Positions 1 to 8,701 of a stretch of DNA of 64,000 bases are shown here, one piece after another; position 1 is the first letter of the stretch; the number at the start of each line of letters is the position of its first letter. The notes under the pieces are model-generated. The model did not search any database. It saw nothing but the letters and a program-made list of their open reading frames with translations, and had not been told where the DNA came from. The position numbers and the translations under genes were made by a program. Source of the stretch: an uncultured Dorea sp. (lineage in GTDB: Bacteria > Bacillota > Clostridia > Lachnospirales > Lachnospiraceae); NCBI GenBank assembly GCA_910584615.1, contig CAJUAM010000007.1, forward strand, positions 36,939 through 100,938, written 5' to 3'.

Positions 1-436
1 ATTCTCTGCATTGTCCGTAAAATTTCAGTTCGTGGTCTAACACATGAAATCCCGCCTCTTTCTCAATATGGCGCTCTAACCTGTCCAGCCAGTCATCCTT
101 AAACGGCTGTATCTTTCCACATATCCTGCATATCAAATGATGATGGTGATGCTTTCCCTCTGCGCTTATACCTTCTCCGATTTCATAACGCACGCATCCA
201 TCATCCAGATTAATGCGGTCCACCAACTGCATTTCCAGCAATAGCTGTACTGTCCGGTAAATAGTAGCAAGACCGATCTCCGGGTAATCCTCCTTTACCA
301 GATCATAGATATCCTCCACTGTCATATGTCTGTCCTTATGACATGCAAGTACCTCTAACACAAGTAACCTCTGATTGGTTACCTTAAGTCCTTTTTCTTT
401 CAGCATCTGTTTGAATTTTTCCTGACTGATAGACAT
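1..436 (-). CDS. Fur-family transcriptional regulator, 3' end cut by window edge
   Basis: The reverse strand reads MSISQEKFKQMLKEKGLKVT, then the winged-helix part (VTNQRLLVLEVL...LATIYRTVQLL) and the start of the metal-binding dimerisation part with a histidine run (KHHHHHLICRICGK) and a CxxC. This is the Fur/PerR/Zur pattern. The coding sequence runs off base 1 after about 145 codons, so only the last few residues are missing. The ATG at 434-436 follows a GAGAGGG ribosome site. The family are metal- or peroxide-sensing repressors; which metal cannot be told from this. It is the last gene of the ireB-ruvX-yrzB group, 47 bases downstream of yrzB. Confidence 0.9.
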   Translation of the reverse strand, partial: MSISQEKFKQMLKEKGLKVTNQRLLVLEVLACHKDRHMTVEDIYDLVKEDYPEIGLATIYRTVQLLLEMQLVDRINLDDGCVRYEIGEGISAEGKHHHHHLICRICGKIQPFKDDWLDRLERHIEKEAGFHVLDHELKFYGQCRE

Positions 437-483
437 AAGATCACTACCCTCTCAGAACCTTTGCCTTAGTATATACAGAGCCT

Positions 484-744
484 TTAACACTCTATATCCA
501 CATCCTCCAACAGTTCCTCAAATACTTTTGAAATCACGCCAAGCTCGTCATCATCGTCTACAATCTCATAGATACTCTCTGCATCTTCCTTAGGAGATGT
601 ATCTCTTAAGATCATACACTGCGCATCACCTTTTTCAGAATCCGTAACAAGAATATATGAAACTCCGTTAATCTTTGTCTGTTCCAGCACAAAAAATTCT
701 ACTTCTGTCTTCATCTCTTCAGACATGAATTTAATCTTTTCCAT
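484..744 (-). CDS. yrzB: DUF1292 (YrzB-like) small acidic protein
   Basis: An 86-residue acidic protein with the DUF1292 pattern: a short beta-rich core (EVEFFVLEQTKINGVSYILV) and an acidic C-terminal helix ending LLEDVDIEC. Function is unknown in the family. It lies directly downstream of ruvX and ireB, the same neighbourhood as yrzL-yrrK-yrzB in Bacillus. The start has an AGAGGG ribosome site. Co-transcription with ireB and ruvX is likely, with gaps of 33 and 2 bases. Confidence 0.85.
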   Translation of the reverse strand: MEKIKFMSEEMKTEVEFFVLEQTKINGVSYILVTDSEKGDAQCMILRDTSPKEDAESIYEIVDDDDELGVISKVFEELLEDVDIEC

Positions 745-777
745 CTTATCATCCCTCTGAGCCTGATACAGCCCGCC

Positions 778-1221
778 TTAATCAGACATCTGTCCATTCG
801 GCAGCGAATCCAGATATCCCTGCAATATAAAAACTGCCGCAATTTTATCAATATATTTTTTGCGGTTTTCTCGCCTTATATTATTCTCAATTAAAGTCCG
901 CTCTGCTTCCACCGTAGTAAGGCGCTCGTCCCACATCACGACTTCAAGGCCGGTCCGTTTCTTAAGCATCTCACCAAATTCCATTGTCTTTTTAGCACGT
1001 TCTCCGATATCATTATTCATAAGCTTTGGAAAGCCAAGTATGATCCGCTCCACCTCATACTCTAAGATCAGCGTTTCAATACGCGCGCAAGTCTTCCTAA
1101 GCTTGTTCTCGTCCTTGCGGGTGATCGTCTCAATTCCCTGCGCTGTAATGAGCAAAGGGTCACTGATCGCAACTCCCACAGTCTTCGAACCGTAATCTAG
1201 TCCCATGATCCTCATAGACAT
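778..1221 (-). CDS. ruvX: YqgF/RuvX RNase H-fold nuclease
   Basis: A 147-residue protein of the YqgF/RuvX family, proposed Holliday-junction resolvase or pre-16S rRNA 5'-processing nuclease. The RNase H-like motif MGLDYGSKTVGVAISD is at the N-terminus, followed by GFPKLMNNDIGERAKK and WDERLTTVEAE, which carry the family's acidic residues. Length matches the family. Three candidate in-frame ATGs lie close together (1221, 1215, 1206); the first is annotated, but MRIMGLDYG at 1215 is equally possible. It sits 2 bases after ireB, so translational coupling is likely. Confidence 0.92.
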   Translation of the reverse strand: MSMRIMGLDYGSKTVGVAISDPLLITAQGIETITRKDENKLRKTCARIETLILEYEVERIILGFPKLMNNDIGERAKKTMEFGEMLKKRTGLEVVMWDERLTTVEAERTLIENNIRRENRKKYIDKIAAVFILQGYLDSLPNGQMSD

Positions 1222-1223
1222 TA

Positions 1224-1487
1224 TTATAACCAGCCATTATGCTCAATATACGTCTTGAGCATCTCTTCCACCAATTCGTCCCGTTCCATCTTCATGATCA
1301 GACTTCTTGCGCTGTTATGGCTTGTAATATACGTCGGATCACCTGACATGATATATCCGACAATCTGGTTCACTGGGTTATAGCCTTTTTCACTCAGAGC
1401 TTTGTACACAATCTCAAGGATATCTTTTGCTTGAATTTGTGGACCGCTTTCTACCTGAAAAAATTGAGTGCTGCTTAAATCTTTCAT
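1224..1487 (-). CDS. ireB: IreB family regulatory phosphoprotein
   Basis: An 87-residue protein of the UPF0297/IreB family. The N-terminus MKDLSSTQFFQVE contains the Thr in STQ-F that is the PASTA-kinase phosphorylation region in enterococcal IreB, and the conserved YNPVNQIVGYIMSGDPTYITSHN block follows in the middle. In Enterococcus, IreB acts with the Ser/Thr kinase IreK in cephalosporin resistance; the role here is inferred from family membership. It is the first gene of the ireB-ruvX-yrzB-fur group, behind the promoter at 1520-1548. Confidence 0.92.
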   Translation of the reverse strand: MKDLSSTQFFQVESGPQIQAKDILEIVYKALSEKGYNPVNQIVGYIMSGDPTYITSHNSARSLIMKMERDELVEEMLKTYIEHNGWL

Positions 1488-1519
1488 ATACTCACGTCCT
1501 TCAAAAATACTTCTTTCTT

Positions 1520-1548
1520 ATTCTAACCTAAAGCCATTCAAAATTCAA
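1520..1548 (-). promoter_or_regulatory. Sigma-A type promoter for ireB operon
   Basis: On the minus strand TTGAAT (1543-1548), a 17-base spacer and TAGAAT (1520-1525) sit about 35 bases upstream of the ireB start codon. The -35 overlaps the mtaB stop codon, so the operon can start independently of mtaB. Confidence 0.6.
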
Positions 1549-2840
1549 TGCATTATTTGCAAATGGCTCTCAATTTCTACATTTACAATCTGATTCACTT
1601 GTTTTGGGTTTATTTTCTGTCTGATTTTGACATACTCCTTCGTATGTCCGATTCCGTAAAGTCCGTCTTCACACATCTCTTCCTCTTCTATAAGAACCTC
1701 TTTTACAGTTCCGATAAGTTCATTTTCAAAGGCTTCCTGCTTTTGCCTGCTCAGATCAAGCAGTATCCTGCTTCTTGCGTTTTTAACCTCTTCGGGAATC
1801 TGCTGTTTCATTGCAGCAGCCTTTGTCCCCTCTCTTTTAGAGTACTTAAAGACATGTGTCTCATAAAAAGACACTTTACTCACAAAATCTCTCGATTTCT
1901 CAAATTCTTCCTCCGTCTCTCCCGGAAAACCTACGATGATATCCGTCGTCAACGCAGGATTTTTAAAATACTTTCTAAGAAGACAGCATTTTTCATAATA
2001 CTCCCCAGATGTATACCTGCGGTTCATACGCCTTAAAGTCTCATCACACCCACTTTGAAGAGACAGATGGAAGTGGGGACAGATCTTTGGCAGCCGGCAT
2101 AATTTCTTTACAAACTCTTCGGTTATGATCCTTGGCTCTAAAGAACCAAGACGTATCCTCTCAATTCCTTTAACATCATGGACTTTTAAGATCAATGCCA
2201 GGAGCCTGTCCTCCTCCCCGCCAAGATCTGTCCCATAAGAGCTTAAATGGATACCCGTCAGCACCACTTCTTTATAGCCGTTTTCTGCCAGACTTTCCAC
2301 TTCACTTATCACACTCTGGATACTCCTGCTGCGGACTCTTCCTCTCGTAAAAGGAATGATACAGTAGGAGCAGAACTGATTGCATCCATCCTGGACCTTA
2401 ATATAAGCACGCGTGTGTTCTGCTGTCTGCGTCAGGCTAAGCTCCTCATATTCACGGGTACGGCCAATGTCAAGCCGCGCATCAAAAACTTCCTTTTTCT
2501 TCTCCCTCTCATATTGTGAAAGGATTTCTATAATATCCTTTTTGCGGTTATTCCCCACAATAATATCGATGCACTCATCCGCCCGCGTCCCCTTCTCCTG
2601 CACATAGCATCCTGCTGCCACAATGACGGCTTCAGGGTTCCTAAGCTTCGCCCTATGGAGCATCTGCCTTGATTTACGATCCGCCATATTGGTCACCGTA
2701 CACGTATTTACGATATAGATATCCGCACTCTCAGAAAATGGAACAATGTTATATCCGTTCTTCCCCAGAAGCTGCTGCATTGCTTCCATCTCATAGGCAT
2801 TCACCTTGCATCCCAAATTATGAAGCGCCACTTTTTTCAT
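1545..2840 (-). CDS. mtaB: tRNA t6A37 methylthiotransferase MtaB
   Basis: A 431-residue radical-SAM methylthiotransferase that converts t6A to ms2t6A at position 37 of tRNAs reading ANN codons. The N-terminal domain carries Cys11 (HNLGCKVN), Cys47 (NTCTVTN) and Cys78 (AAGCYVQ) for one Fe-S cluster. The radical-SAM triad is Cys153-x3-Cys157-x2-Cys160 (CNQFCSYC). A C-terminal TRAM-like stretch follows (EVLIEEEE...YVKIR). HNLGCKVN marks MtaB rather than MiaB or RimO. The start at 2840 is preferred over an upstream in-frame extension because AAAGGAATT lies just before it and the family begins MKKVALHNLG. Confidence 0.94.
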   Translation of the reverse strand: MKKVALHNLGCKVNAYEMEAMQQLLGKNGYNIVPFSESADIYIVNTCTVTNMADRKSRQMLHRAKLRNPEAVIVAAGCYVQEKGTRADECIDIIVGNNRKKDIIEILSQYEREKKKEVFDARLDIGRTREYEELSLTQTAEHTRAYIKVQDGCNQFCSYCIIPFTRGRVRSRSIQSVISEVESLAENGYKEVVLTGIHLSSYGTDLGGEEDRLLALILKVHDVKGIERIRLGSLEPRIITEEFVKKLCRLPKICPHFHLSLQSGCDETLRRMNRRYTSGEYYEKCCLLRKYFKNPALTTDIIVGFPGETEEEFEKSRDFVSKVSFYETHVFKYSKREGTKAAAMKQQIPEEVKNARSRILLDLSRQKQEAFENELIGTVKEVLIEEEEMCEDGLYGIGHTKEYVKIRQKINPKQVNQIVNVEIESHLQIMH

Positions 2841-2872
2841 AGATAATTCCTTTCTATATCCAAACAAATTCC

Positions 2873-2899
2873 TTGACTTTTCCAATATGTACCTATAAT
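2873..2899 (+). promoter_or_regulatory. Promoter of the HPr-like gene
   Basis: TTGACT (2873-2878) and TATAAT (2894-2899) are separated by 15 bases; an overlapping TAATAT at 2896 gives a spacer of 17. The site lies 37 bases before the start codon of the plus-strand gene and just upstream of divergent mtaB. Confidence 0.6.
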
Positions 2900-2935
2900 A
2901 TAGTAATGGATAAAAAGTCATTAAGGAGGTATTTC

Positions 2936-3169
2936 ATGAAAACTGTACAAATTTCTTTAAACTCTATCAATAAAGTAAAATCGTTCGTAAATGAAATCAC
3001 AAAATTTGACAATGATTTCGACCTTGTATCCGGAAGATATGTCATCGATGCCAAATCAATCATGGGTATTTTCAGTCTGGACCTGTCAAAACCGATCGAT
3101 CTGAACATTCATGCAAGTGAATCTGATATTGAGAATATACTTGCTGTTTTAAAACCGTACCTCGTATAA
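2936..3169 (+). CDS. HPr-like protein lacking the active-site histidine
   Basis: A 77-residue protein with HPr-fold spacing: MKTVQISLNSINKVKSFVNE at the N-terminus, DLVSGRYVIDAKSIMGIFSL in the middle and an acidic C-terminal helix. The segment S-I-M-G-I-F is the counterpart of the Ser46 region of HPr. The GLHARPA block with phosphorylated His15 is absent (it reads NSINKVKSF), so it cannot act as a normal PTS phosphocarrier. A near-perfect ribosome site (TAAGGAGG) precedes the ATG. It is monocistronic, with its own promoter and terminator. Function is unknown; a regulatory role is inference. A true HPr is also encoded in this window. Confidence 0.8.
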   Translation: MKTVQISLNSINKVKSFVNEITKFDNDFDLVSGRYVIDAKSIMGIFSLDLSKPIDLNIHASESDIENILAVLKPYLV

Positions 3170-3201
3170 ACTGTGCTCATAAGCCCCATTTTCAGCAATC
3201 A

Positions 3202-3232
3202 GTCAGACCCTTATCCGGGGTCTGACTTTTTT
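3202..3232 (+). terminator. Rho-independent terminator after the HPr-like gene
   Basis: A perfect 9-bp stem, GTCAGACCC (3202-3210) with GGGTCTGAC (3218-3226), is followed by TTTTTT. It ends the plus-strand unit 33 bases after the stop codon. The convergent thiI gene ends at 3237. Confidence 0.92.
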
Positions 3233-3236
3233 CGTA

Positions 3237-4418
3237 CTACTTTATCTCGATTATTTCTGCTGTTTCAATCGCTTCCTTAACAAGACCATCTATCTTTTCG
3301 TTAAGTTTTTCCTCTGAACGCCTTATCACATCTATATTCGGCTTTGTCACCGGATGCTTTGCCACAAAGATAGTACAGCAATCCTCAAATGGCTGGATGG
3401 ATATTTCATAAGTGTCTATCTTCTCCGACACATCCACAATTTCCTGCTTATCAAATCCGATAAGGGGACGGTATACCGGAAGGCTGCATACATCATTGGT
3501 TGCCGCAAGGCTCTGCATCGTCTGACTTGCTACCTGTCCGATACTCTCTCCCGTAATCAGCCCAAGACACCCGTCCTTTTTCGCAAAACACTCTGCAATC
3601 CTCATCATATACCGGCGCATGATGATCGTCAGCTCATCATGGGGACACTGGTCATAAATATATAGCTGGATATCTGTAAAATTCACCACATGAAGCCTGA
3701 TCGGTCCGGAATATTCCGCCACTTTCTTCGCCAGTTCCACAACCTTTTGCTTTGCACGCTCACTCGTATAGGGCGGCGCGTGAAAATACGTCGCCTCTAT
3801 CCCCACTCCGCGTTTTGAGATCATATATCCTGCCACAGGGCTGTCAATCCCGCCTGACAAAAGCAGCATTGCCTTACCGTTGGTCCCTACCGGCATTCCT
3901 CCGGCTCCTTTTATGATCTGGGAGTAAACATATACTTCATCTCTTACCTCAATATTGACCATCACATCCGGATGATGTACATCAACCCGGATCTGCGGAA
4001 ATGCTTCAAGAATTGCCTCTCCCAAATCCCGGCTTATTTCCATAGAATTTTTCGGATAGGTCTTCTTAGAACGTCTGGATTCCACCTTGAATGTAAAGTC
4101 CTTATCCTCATACATCTCATCCATATAGGATACGACATCCTTTTTAAGCTCCTCAAAGCCTCTGTCTGCAAGCCTTACCACCGGACAGATCCCCACCAGT
4201 CCAAACACCTTTTTTAGATGTTCTATAGTATCTTCATAATCATATTCTCCTTCACAGTCCACATAGATCCTTGCCTGTTTTTTATAGATTATAAATTCAC
4301 CATCAACATCTTTCAGCGCATAACGTACCTGACGCACCAACGCATCCTCAAAAAGATAACGGTTCTTTCCCTTGATCCCAATCTCTCCGTATTTTAATAA
4401 AAATGTGTGAAATCTCAT
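3237..4418 (-). CDS. thiI: tRNA 4-thiouridine synthase ThiI
   Basis: A 393-residue ThiI: an N-terminal ferredoxin-like region, a THUMP domain to about residue 165, and a PP-loop adenylating domain with SGGIDS at 188-193. It makes s4U8 in tRNA using sulfur from the neighbouring cysteine desulfurase. The C-terminal rhodanese domain of the E. coli form is absent, as is usual in Firmicutes, where a dedicated desulfurase passes sulfur directly. TAAGGAGAGG precedes the ATG. The desulfurase gene is 67 bases upstream on the same strand. Confidence 0.95.
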   Translation of the reverse strand: MRFHTFLLKYGEIGIKGKNRYLFEDALVRQVRYALKDVDGEFIIYKKQARIYVDCEGEYDYEDTIEHLKKVFGLVGICPVVRLADRGFEELKKDVVSYMDEMYEDKDFTFKVESRRSKKTYPKNSMEISRDLGEAILEAFPQIRVDVHHPDVMVNIEVRDEVYVYSQIIKGAGGMPVGTNGKAMLLLSGGIDSPVAGYMISKRGVGIEATYFHAPPYTSERAKQKVVELAKKVAEYSGPIRLHVVNFTDIQLYIYDQCPHDELTIIMRRYMMRIAECFAKKDGCLGLITGESIGQVASQTMQSLAATNDVCSLPVYRPLIGFDKQEIVDVSEKIDTYEISIQPFEDCCTIFVAKHPVTKPNIDVIRRSEEKLNEKIDGLVKEAIETAEIIEIK

Positions 4419-4485
4419 CTTTCCTCTCCTTAGTGTATATCACTGTATATTACTTTATGGCTTCGCTGAACGTTAGCAACCTGTC

Positions 4486-5643
4486 TTAATGTCTTTTGTA
4501 TCTTCTGAGTGCCGGCACCAGTTCCTTCAATACTTCCAGTGTATGATCGATCTCCTCGCGGGTTGTAAATTCCGACATGCTGAATCTCAGTGTTGCATCC
4601 AGATATTCCTGACTTGCCCCGATTCCTTTGAGCACCCCGCTCACCTGCGGATGATTCGAAGAACATGCGGAACCAGATGACACATAGATTCCCTTCTCCT
4701 CTAATGCATGGAGAAGGACTTCACTGCGGATCCCCGCAAAGCCTACACTGATAATATGAGGCGCAGAAGTTTCATCATACATCCCGTGGATCTTCGTATT
4801 TTCAATCTGGGACACTCCTTCTATAAAATGCTCCTTTAACGCCCTCATACCCGCTACCTTTTCATCCAGATTCTCATAGATCGTCTTTGCCGCCAGGCCA
4901 AGCCCTGCGATCCCCGGTACATTTTCCGTACCGGAACGCACATTTTTCTGCTGTTCCCCGCCGAACACAATCGGCTTTATCTTTACACTGCTGTCGATAT
5001 AAAGTGCTCCGACTCCCTTCGGTCCATGAATCTTATGCCCGCTGACAGAACACATATCAACCTTCAGCCGTTTCGGATAAATATAATATTTTCCAAATCC
5101 CTGCACTGCATCTACATGGAACACAATGTTCTTATTATATGCCTTCACGATACCAGAAGCCTCCTGAATAGGCTGTACAGAACCCACCTCATTATTCACA
5201 TACATGACCGATACGAGGATAGTATCCGGACAAAGGGCTTTTTTCAGTGCTTCAAGCCTGATTCTTCCAAAACGGTCCACCGGCAGGAACGTAACACGAA
5301 ACCCCTCCTCTTCCAGATACCGCATCGTATTAATGATCGCCGGATGCTCAATGGCCGAAGTGATAAGGTGGTTCCCCGCCCGGCGGTTCGCTCTCGCTGC
5401 TCCGATCAGCGCAAGATTGTCACTCTCTGTCCCGCCGGATGTAAAAAAGATCTCTTTCTCCTTCACTCTCCAGAGCTTTGCCAGTATTTCCTTCGCCTCT
5501 TTTATATACCTTTCTCCTTCCATGCCCTTTTTGTGCATGGAAGACGGATTTCCATAATCTTCGCACATAACTTTGCGTACAAGATCACCTACACACCCAT
5601 ATGCGCGGGTCGTTGCGGAATTGTCCAAATATATTTCTTTCAT
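4486..5643 (-). CDS. Cysteine desulfurase (NifS/IscS family) partnered with ThiI
   Basis: A 385-residue PLP enzyme that converts cysteine to alanine plus a protein persulfide. The PLP lysine is in SGHKIHGPKG (Lys204), with the nearby HVDAVQGFGK aspartate. The active-site cysteine is in SSGSACSSN (Cys327), on a short loop as in group I NifS/IscS enzymes. Position just upstream of thiI matches the Bacillus nifZ-thiI pair, so the main job is probably sulfur supply for s4U. A more general Fe-S role cannot be excluded. AGGAAGTGG lies before the ATG. Confidence 0.93.
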   Translation of the reverse strand: MKEIYLDNSATTRAYGCVGDLVRKVMCEDYGNPSSMHKKGMEGERYIKEAKEILAKLWRVKEKEIFFTSGGTESDNLALIGAARANRRAGNHLITSAIEHPAIINTMRYLEEEGFRVTFLPVDRFGRIRLEALKKALCPDTILVSVMYVNNEVGSVQPIQEASGIVKAYNKNIVFHVDAVQGFGKYYIYPKRLKVDMCSVSGHKIHGPKGVGALYIDSSVKIKPIVFGGEQQKNVRSGTENVPGIAGLGLAAKTIYENLDEKVAGMRALKEHFIEGVSQIENTKIHGMYDETSAPHIISVGFAGIRSEVLLHALEEKGIYVSSGSACSSNHPQVSGVLKGIGASQEYLDATLRFSMSEFTTREEIDHTLEVLKELVPALRRYKRH

Positions 5644-5687
5644 AAATCCACTTCCTGTTTTTCTTTTCTTATTTATAGAATATGTGG

Positions 5688-6428
5688 TTATTCCTCCAAT
5701 TGGAACATCAACACAGATAATGTTGTAATTCCTGCTGTTTCCGTGCGAAGGATCCTTCTTCCAAGAGTAATCGCTTCTGCTCCGGCCTCCAGTGCCTCTA
5801 AAACCTCCTCTTTTTCAAATCCGCCCTCTGGCCCGATAAAGATACCGACAGACTGACCCGGGCAGATAGCAGCAAGGATCTCCTTTGTCTTAGCCATTCC
5901 CTCTTCAAGTTCATAGGGTATCAACAAGACATCCAACGCCTTTCCTTCCCTAAGTGCCTCTTGCCATGACAATACATTTTTTATCTCCGGCACAAGTCCG
6001 CGCCCTGACTGCTTTGCGGCACTTTTCGATATTTCCTGCCACCGTTTTATCTTTTTTTCCGCTTTTTTTTCATCCAGCCTGACTACGCAGCGCTTTGTTG
6101 CTACAGGAATAATCTGGTAAACTCCAAGCTCCACCGCTTTCTGAACGATTAATTCCATCTTGTCCTGCTTGGGAAGTCCTTGGAAAAGATAGATCTTAGA
6201 AGACAGCTCTGTATCATTCTCCTGTCTTTGCACAATATCCAGTACCGCTTCCGCCGTCCCTTCATATTCCTTTATACGGCACAGATAATGACAGTTATTG
6301 CCGTCACTGACCGACACTTCCTCTCCTGGTCTCATCCTGAGGACATTTTTCATATGGTTCACGTCCGAACCTGTGATCATGATTTCCGTCTCCTCTACCT
6401 GAGAAGGCGGCACAAAAAAATGCTGCAT
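5688..6428 (-). CDS. rsmE: 16S rRNA m3U1498 methyltransferase RsmE
   Basis: A 246-residue SPOUT-class methyltransferase. It begins MQHFFVPPSQ, with an N-terminal PUA-like part (DVNHMKNVLRMRPGEEV). The C-terminal knotted SAM-binding part contains IFIGPEGGFEKEEV and ITLGRRILRTETAG, the RsmE signatures. The ATG at 6428 is chosen because TTAAGGAG lies at good distance and the family starts MxxFFV; an in-frame extension upstream overlaps prmA. It follows prmA by 11 bases, a common pairing. Confidence 0.95.
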   Translation of the reverse strand: MQHFFVPPSQVEETEIMITGSDVNHMKNVLRMRPGEEVSVSDGNNCHYLCRIKEYEGTAEAVLDIVQRQENDTELSSKIYLFQGLPKQDKMELIVQKAVELGVYQIIPVATKRCVVRLDEKKAEKKIKRWQEISKSAAKQSGRGLVPEIKNVLSWQEALREGKALDVLLIPYELEEGMAKTKEILAAICPGQSVGIFIGPEGGFEKEEVLEALEAGAEAITLGRRILRTETAGITTLSVLMFQLEE

Positions 6429-6439
6429 AAGGACACTCC

Positions 6440-7393
6440 TTAATTTTTCTTTGCAACTACCGAAACCCATTCGCCCTGATGATTCACTTCAACGACTTCT
6501 AGTCCTGCCTTTTTCACTGCCTCCACTACCGTCTGCTCTTTATCGTCGATGATCCCGCTGGTAATATAAAGCGCCCCCGGCTTCATATGAGCAAGGACAA
6601 CCGGTGTCAAAGGTACTAACACATCAGCAAGTATATTGGCAAGTACTATGTCATACCTGTCATACCCCGCCTGCTCCCTCACTTCCTTATCATCAATAAT
6701 ATTACCAGTCATCACCTCGTATTTATCTTTGTCTATTCCATTTTCCTCCATATTTTCATGAGTTGCGGTAATCGCGCATGGGTCAAGATCCGTTCCAACG
6801 GAATACGCCGCCCCAAATTTTAACGCCAGCATCCCTAAAATCCCGCTTCCGCAGCCTATATCCAGAACAATATCGCCTTTTTTCACATATTTTTTCAGCG
6901 CACGGATACAAAGCTGCGTTGTCTCATGCATCCCTGTCCCAAACGCCGTTCCCGGATCGATATGGATCACAAGCTTTCCGGCATCCTCCGCCTTTACTTC
7001 CTCCCATGAAGGAATAACAAGGATATCATCAATATAAAACTGGTGGAAATATTTCTTCCAATTATTCACCCAGTCTATATCCTCTGTCTCTGATTCCTCA
7101 ATGGTACATTCCCCCAGATCAATAAAACTTTTCATATCATCAAGTTCTCTGGCGACCTCAGATAGAATCTTCTTCGTATCATCATCCATATCCAGATAAA
7201 AAGTAAGATAAGCAGTCCCATCATCATCCCCTATATCAGGAAGGATATCTACAAACATCTGCTCTTTATCTTCCGCCGTAAGCGGAATCCGGTCTTCAAT
7301 CTGTACACCCTCAATGCCAAGCTCCGCCAGCATGCTGCTTACAATATCTTCCGCCTCTGTCGTTGTCTTTAATCGAAACTTTTTCCACTTCAT
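6440..7393 (-). CDS. prmA: Ribosomal protein L11 methyltransferase PrmA
   Basis: A 317-residue SAM-dependent methyltransferase for ribosomal protein L11. The N-terminal substrate-recognition domain is followed by IHIDPGTAFGTGMHETT and the SAM loop LDIGCGSGILGMLALKFGA. Further on are the GTDLDPCAI acidic residue and VLANILADVL (NPPY-equivalent). Length is normal. An AGAGGT ribosome site precedes the ATG. Probably co-transcribed with rsmE and the downstream sulfur genes. Confidence 0.95.
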   Translation of the reverse strand: MKWKKFRLKTTTEAEDIVSSMLAELGIEGVQIEDRIPLTAEDKEQMFVDILPDIGDDDGTAYLTFYLDMDDDTKKILSEVARELDDMKSFIDLGECTIEESETEDIDWVNNWKKYFHQFYIDDILVIPSWEEVKAEDAGKLVIHIDPGTAFGTGMHETTQLCIRALKKYVKKGDIVLDIGCGSGILGMLALKFGAAYSVGTDLDPCAITATHENMEENGIDKDKYEVMTGNIIDDKEVREQAGYDRYDIVLANILADVLVPLTPVVLAHMKPGALYITSGIIDDKEQTVVEAVKKAGLEVVEVNHQGEWVSVVAKKN

Positions 7394-7423
7394 ATATCAT
7401 ACCTCTTTACACATTTGCCAAAA

Positions 7424-7993
7424 TTAAAATAACCGCAGTAATCCCAAGTGCTCCAATAAGATCTTACATCCCATGAGTAAGAGGATCACACCGCCGGCGA
7501 TCTCTGCCCCTGCCTTGTATCTCCCGCCAAATATATTGCCTATTTTAACACCTGCAGCCGATAATGTAAATGTAATTACACCGATAAAAATCACCGCCGG
7601 CACTATCTCCACCTGCAAAAACGCGAATGTAACGCCAACTGCCAGCGCATCAATACTGGTAGCTATTGAAAGTCCCAACATTGTACGGACATCCAGTGAC
7701 GCATCTGTATCTGCCTCTTCATCACTCAAGGCTTCTTTTATCATATTGATTCCGATCAGTCCCAAAAGTATAAAAGCGATCCAGTGGTCCACTGAGGTGA
7801 TCACTTCCTGAAACTGCACACCCAAAAGATAACCGATCCCTGGCATCAATGCCTGAAAACCTCCGAAATAGATACCTGCGACCGCCGATTTTTTCCATGT
7901 GCACTGCGTCATGGCAAGTCCTTTGCAGATGGATACCGCAAAAGCATCCATGGACAGACCGACCGCTATAAAAAACAATTCTACGATTCCCAT
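7424..7993 (-). CDS. mntP: Manganese efflux pump MntP
   Basis: A 189-residue, six-helix membrane protein with the two repeated family blocks: GLSMDAFAVSICKGL near the N-terminus and ATSIDALAVGVTFAF in the second half. The aspartates in these blocks are the conserved metal-handling residues of MntP. It exports Mn2+. An Mn-responsive riboswitch (yybP-ykoY) often precedes mntP; none is seen, since the gene abuts the upstream coding region by one base. Its control is probably through the shared transcript. Confidence 0.93.
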   Translation of the reverse strand: MGIVELFFIAVGLSMDAFAVSICKGLAMTQCTWKKSAVAGIYFGGFQALMPGIGYLLGVQFQEVITSVDHWIAFILLGLIGINMIKEALSDEEADTDASLDVRTMLGLSIATSIDALAVGVTFAFLQVEIVPAVIFIGVITFTLSAAGVKIGNIFGGRYKAGAEIAGGVILLLMGCKILLEHLGLLRLF

Positions 7994-7994
7994 A

Positions 7995-8612
7995 TTAATA
8001 CAAACCTCTGTAAAAATTTAGATACATATGCAGATTGATACTGATATATCGCCAGAACATTTTGATCAGTCCTGCATTGTCCGGTTCGTCTGCCGCGCAC
8101 ATCACATAATCTAATCCGAATTTTTTCGCATAATGGTTCGCCTTGCGCAGATGCCAGCCATTCGTTACCACTGCGCAGTTATGAAGTCCTTGTGCTTCCA
8201 TGACTTTTTTTGATTTTTTCATATTGTGGTAAGTACTTACCGACTCTGTTTCCGTTACGATCAGCTCTTTCGGCACTCCAAGAGACACAGCATAGTCCTT
8301 CATGATCTCTGACTCAATATGGAGATTTTTTACACGCCCGCCGGTAAAAAACAACTTTTTTACCCTTCCTTCACGCCACAGCCTCACCGCTCTTTCTACC
8401 CGTGTTCTCATTACTGCCGAAGGACTTCCATTCAGATTGGCAGGACATCCACAGACAAGCGCGCAGTCATATTCCGCTCTTTTCCACTGTTTAGAAGGCC
8501 GCTCAAACACCGTCCGAAAAGTAAGCACATGGAATAAGATGCTTCCTGACAGACCTCCCACGACCATACCGCGAAAAAATGCTCCGCTTCTCTGATATCT
8601 TCTTTTCCTCAT
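7995..8612 (-). CDS. YdcF/SanA-like DUF218 membrane-anchored protein
   Basis: A 205-residue protein with a basic N-terminus and one membrane segment (about residues 12-30), then a DUF218 domain. Visible DUF218 features are ALVCGCPAN, a VMRTRVERAVRLWREGRVKKLFFTGG block, SVSTYHNMKKSKKVM and VVTNGWHLRKANHYAKK. Relatives (ElyC, SanA, YdcF) are tied to envelope barrier or polyprenyl-carrier functions, but the reaction is unknown. AGGGAGGAAC precedes the ATG. One base separates it from mntP. Confidence 0.85.
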   Translation of the reverse strand: MRKRRYQRSGAFFRGMVVGGLSGSILFHVLTFRTVFERPSKQWKRAEYDCALVCGCPANLNGSPSAVMRTRVERAVRLWREGRVKKLFFTGGRVKNLHIESEIMKDYAVSLGVPKELIVTETESVSTYHNMKKSKKVMEAQGLHNCAVVTNGWHLRKANHYAKKFGLDYVMCAADEPDNAGLIKMFWRYISINLHMYLNFYRGLY

Positions 8613-8659
8613 ACCGTTCCTCCCTACCGCTTATCAAACGTAATGACATATACAACAAA

Positions 8660-8680
8660 CCCCTGCAGCCACTGCAGGGG
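8660..8680 (-). terminator. Probable terminator after the cohesin-like gene
   Basis: A perfect 9-bp stem with a 3-base loop (CCCCTGCAG / CTGCAGGGG) lies 21 bases past the stop codon of the minus-strand gene. It is followed in that direction by TTTGTTGTAT, a short, interrupted U-run. Confidence 0.7.
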
Positions 8681-8701
8681 CCATAAACCTAATATTACAA
8701 T

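Noticed and set aside
5026..5856. 276-codon plus-strand frame
   Set aside because: Antisense of the cysteine desulfurase and rsmE genes; no recognisable domain.
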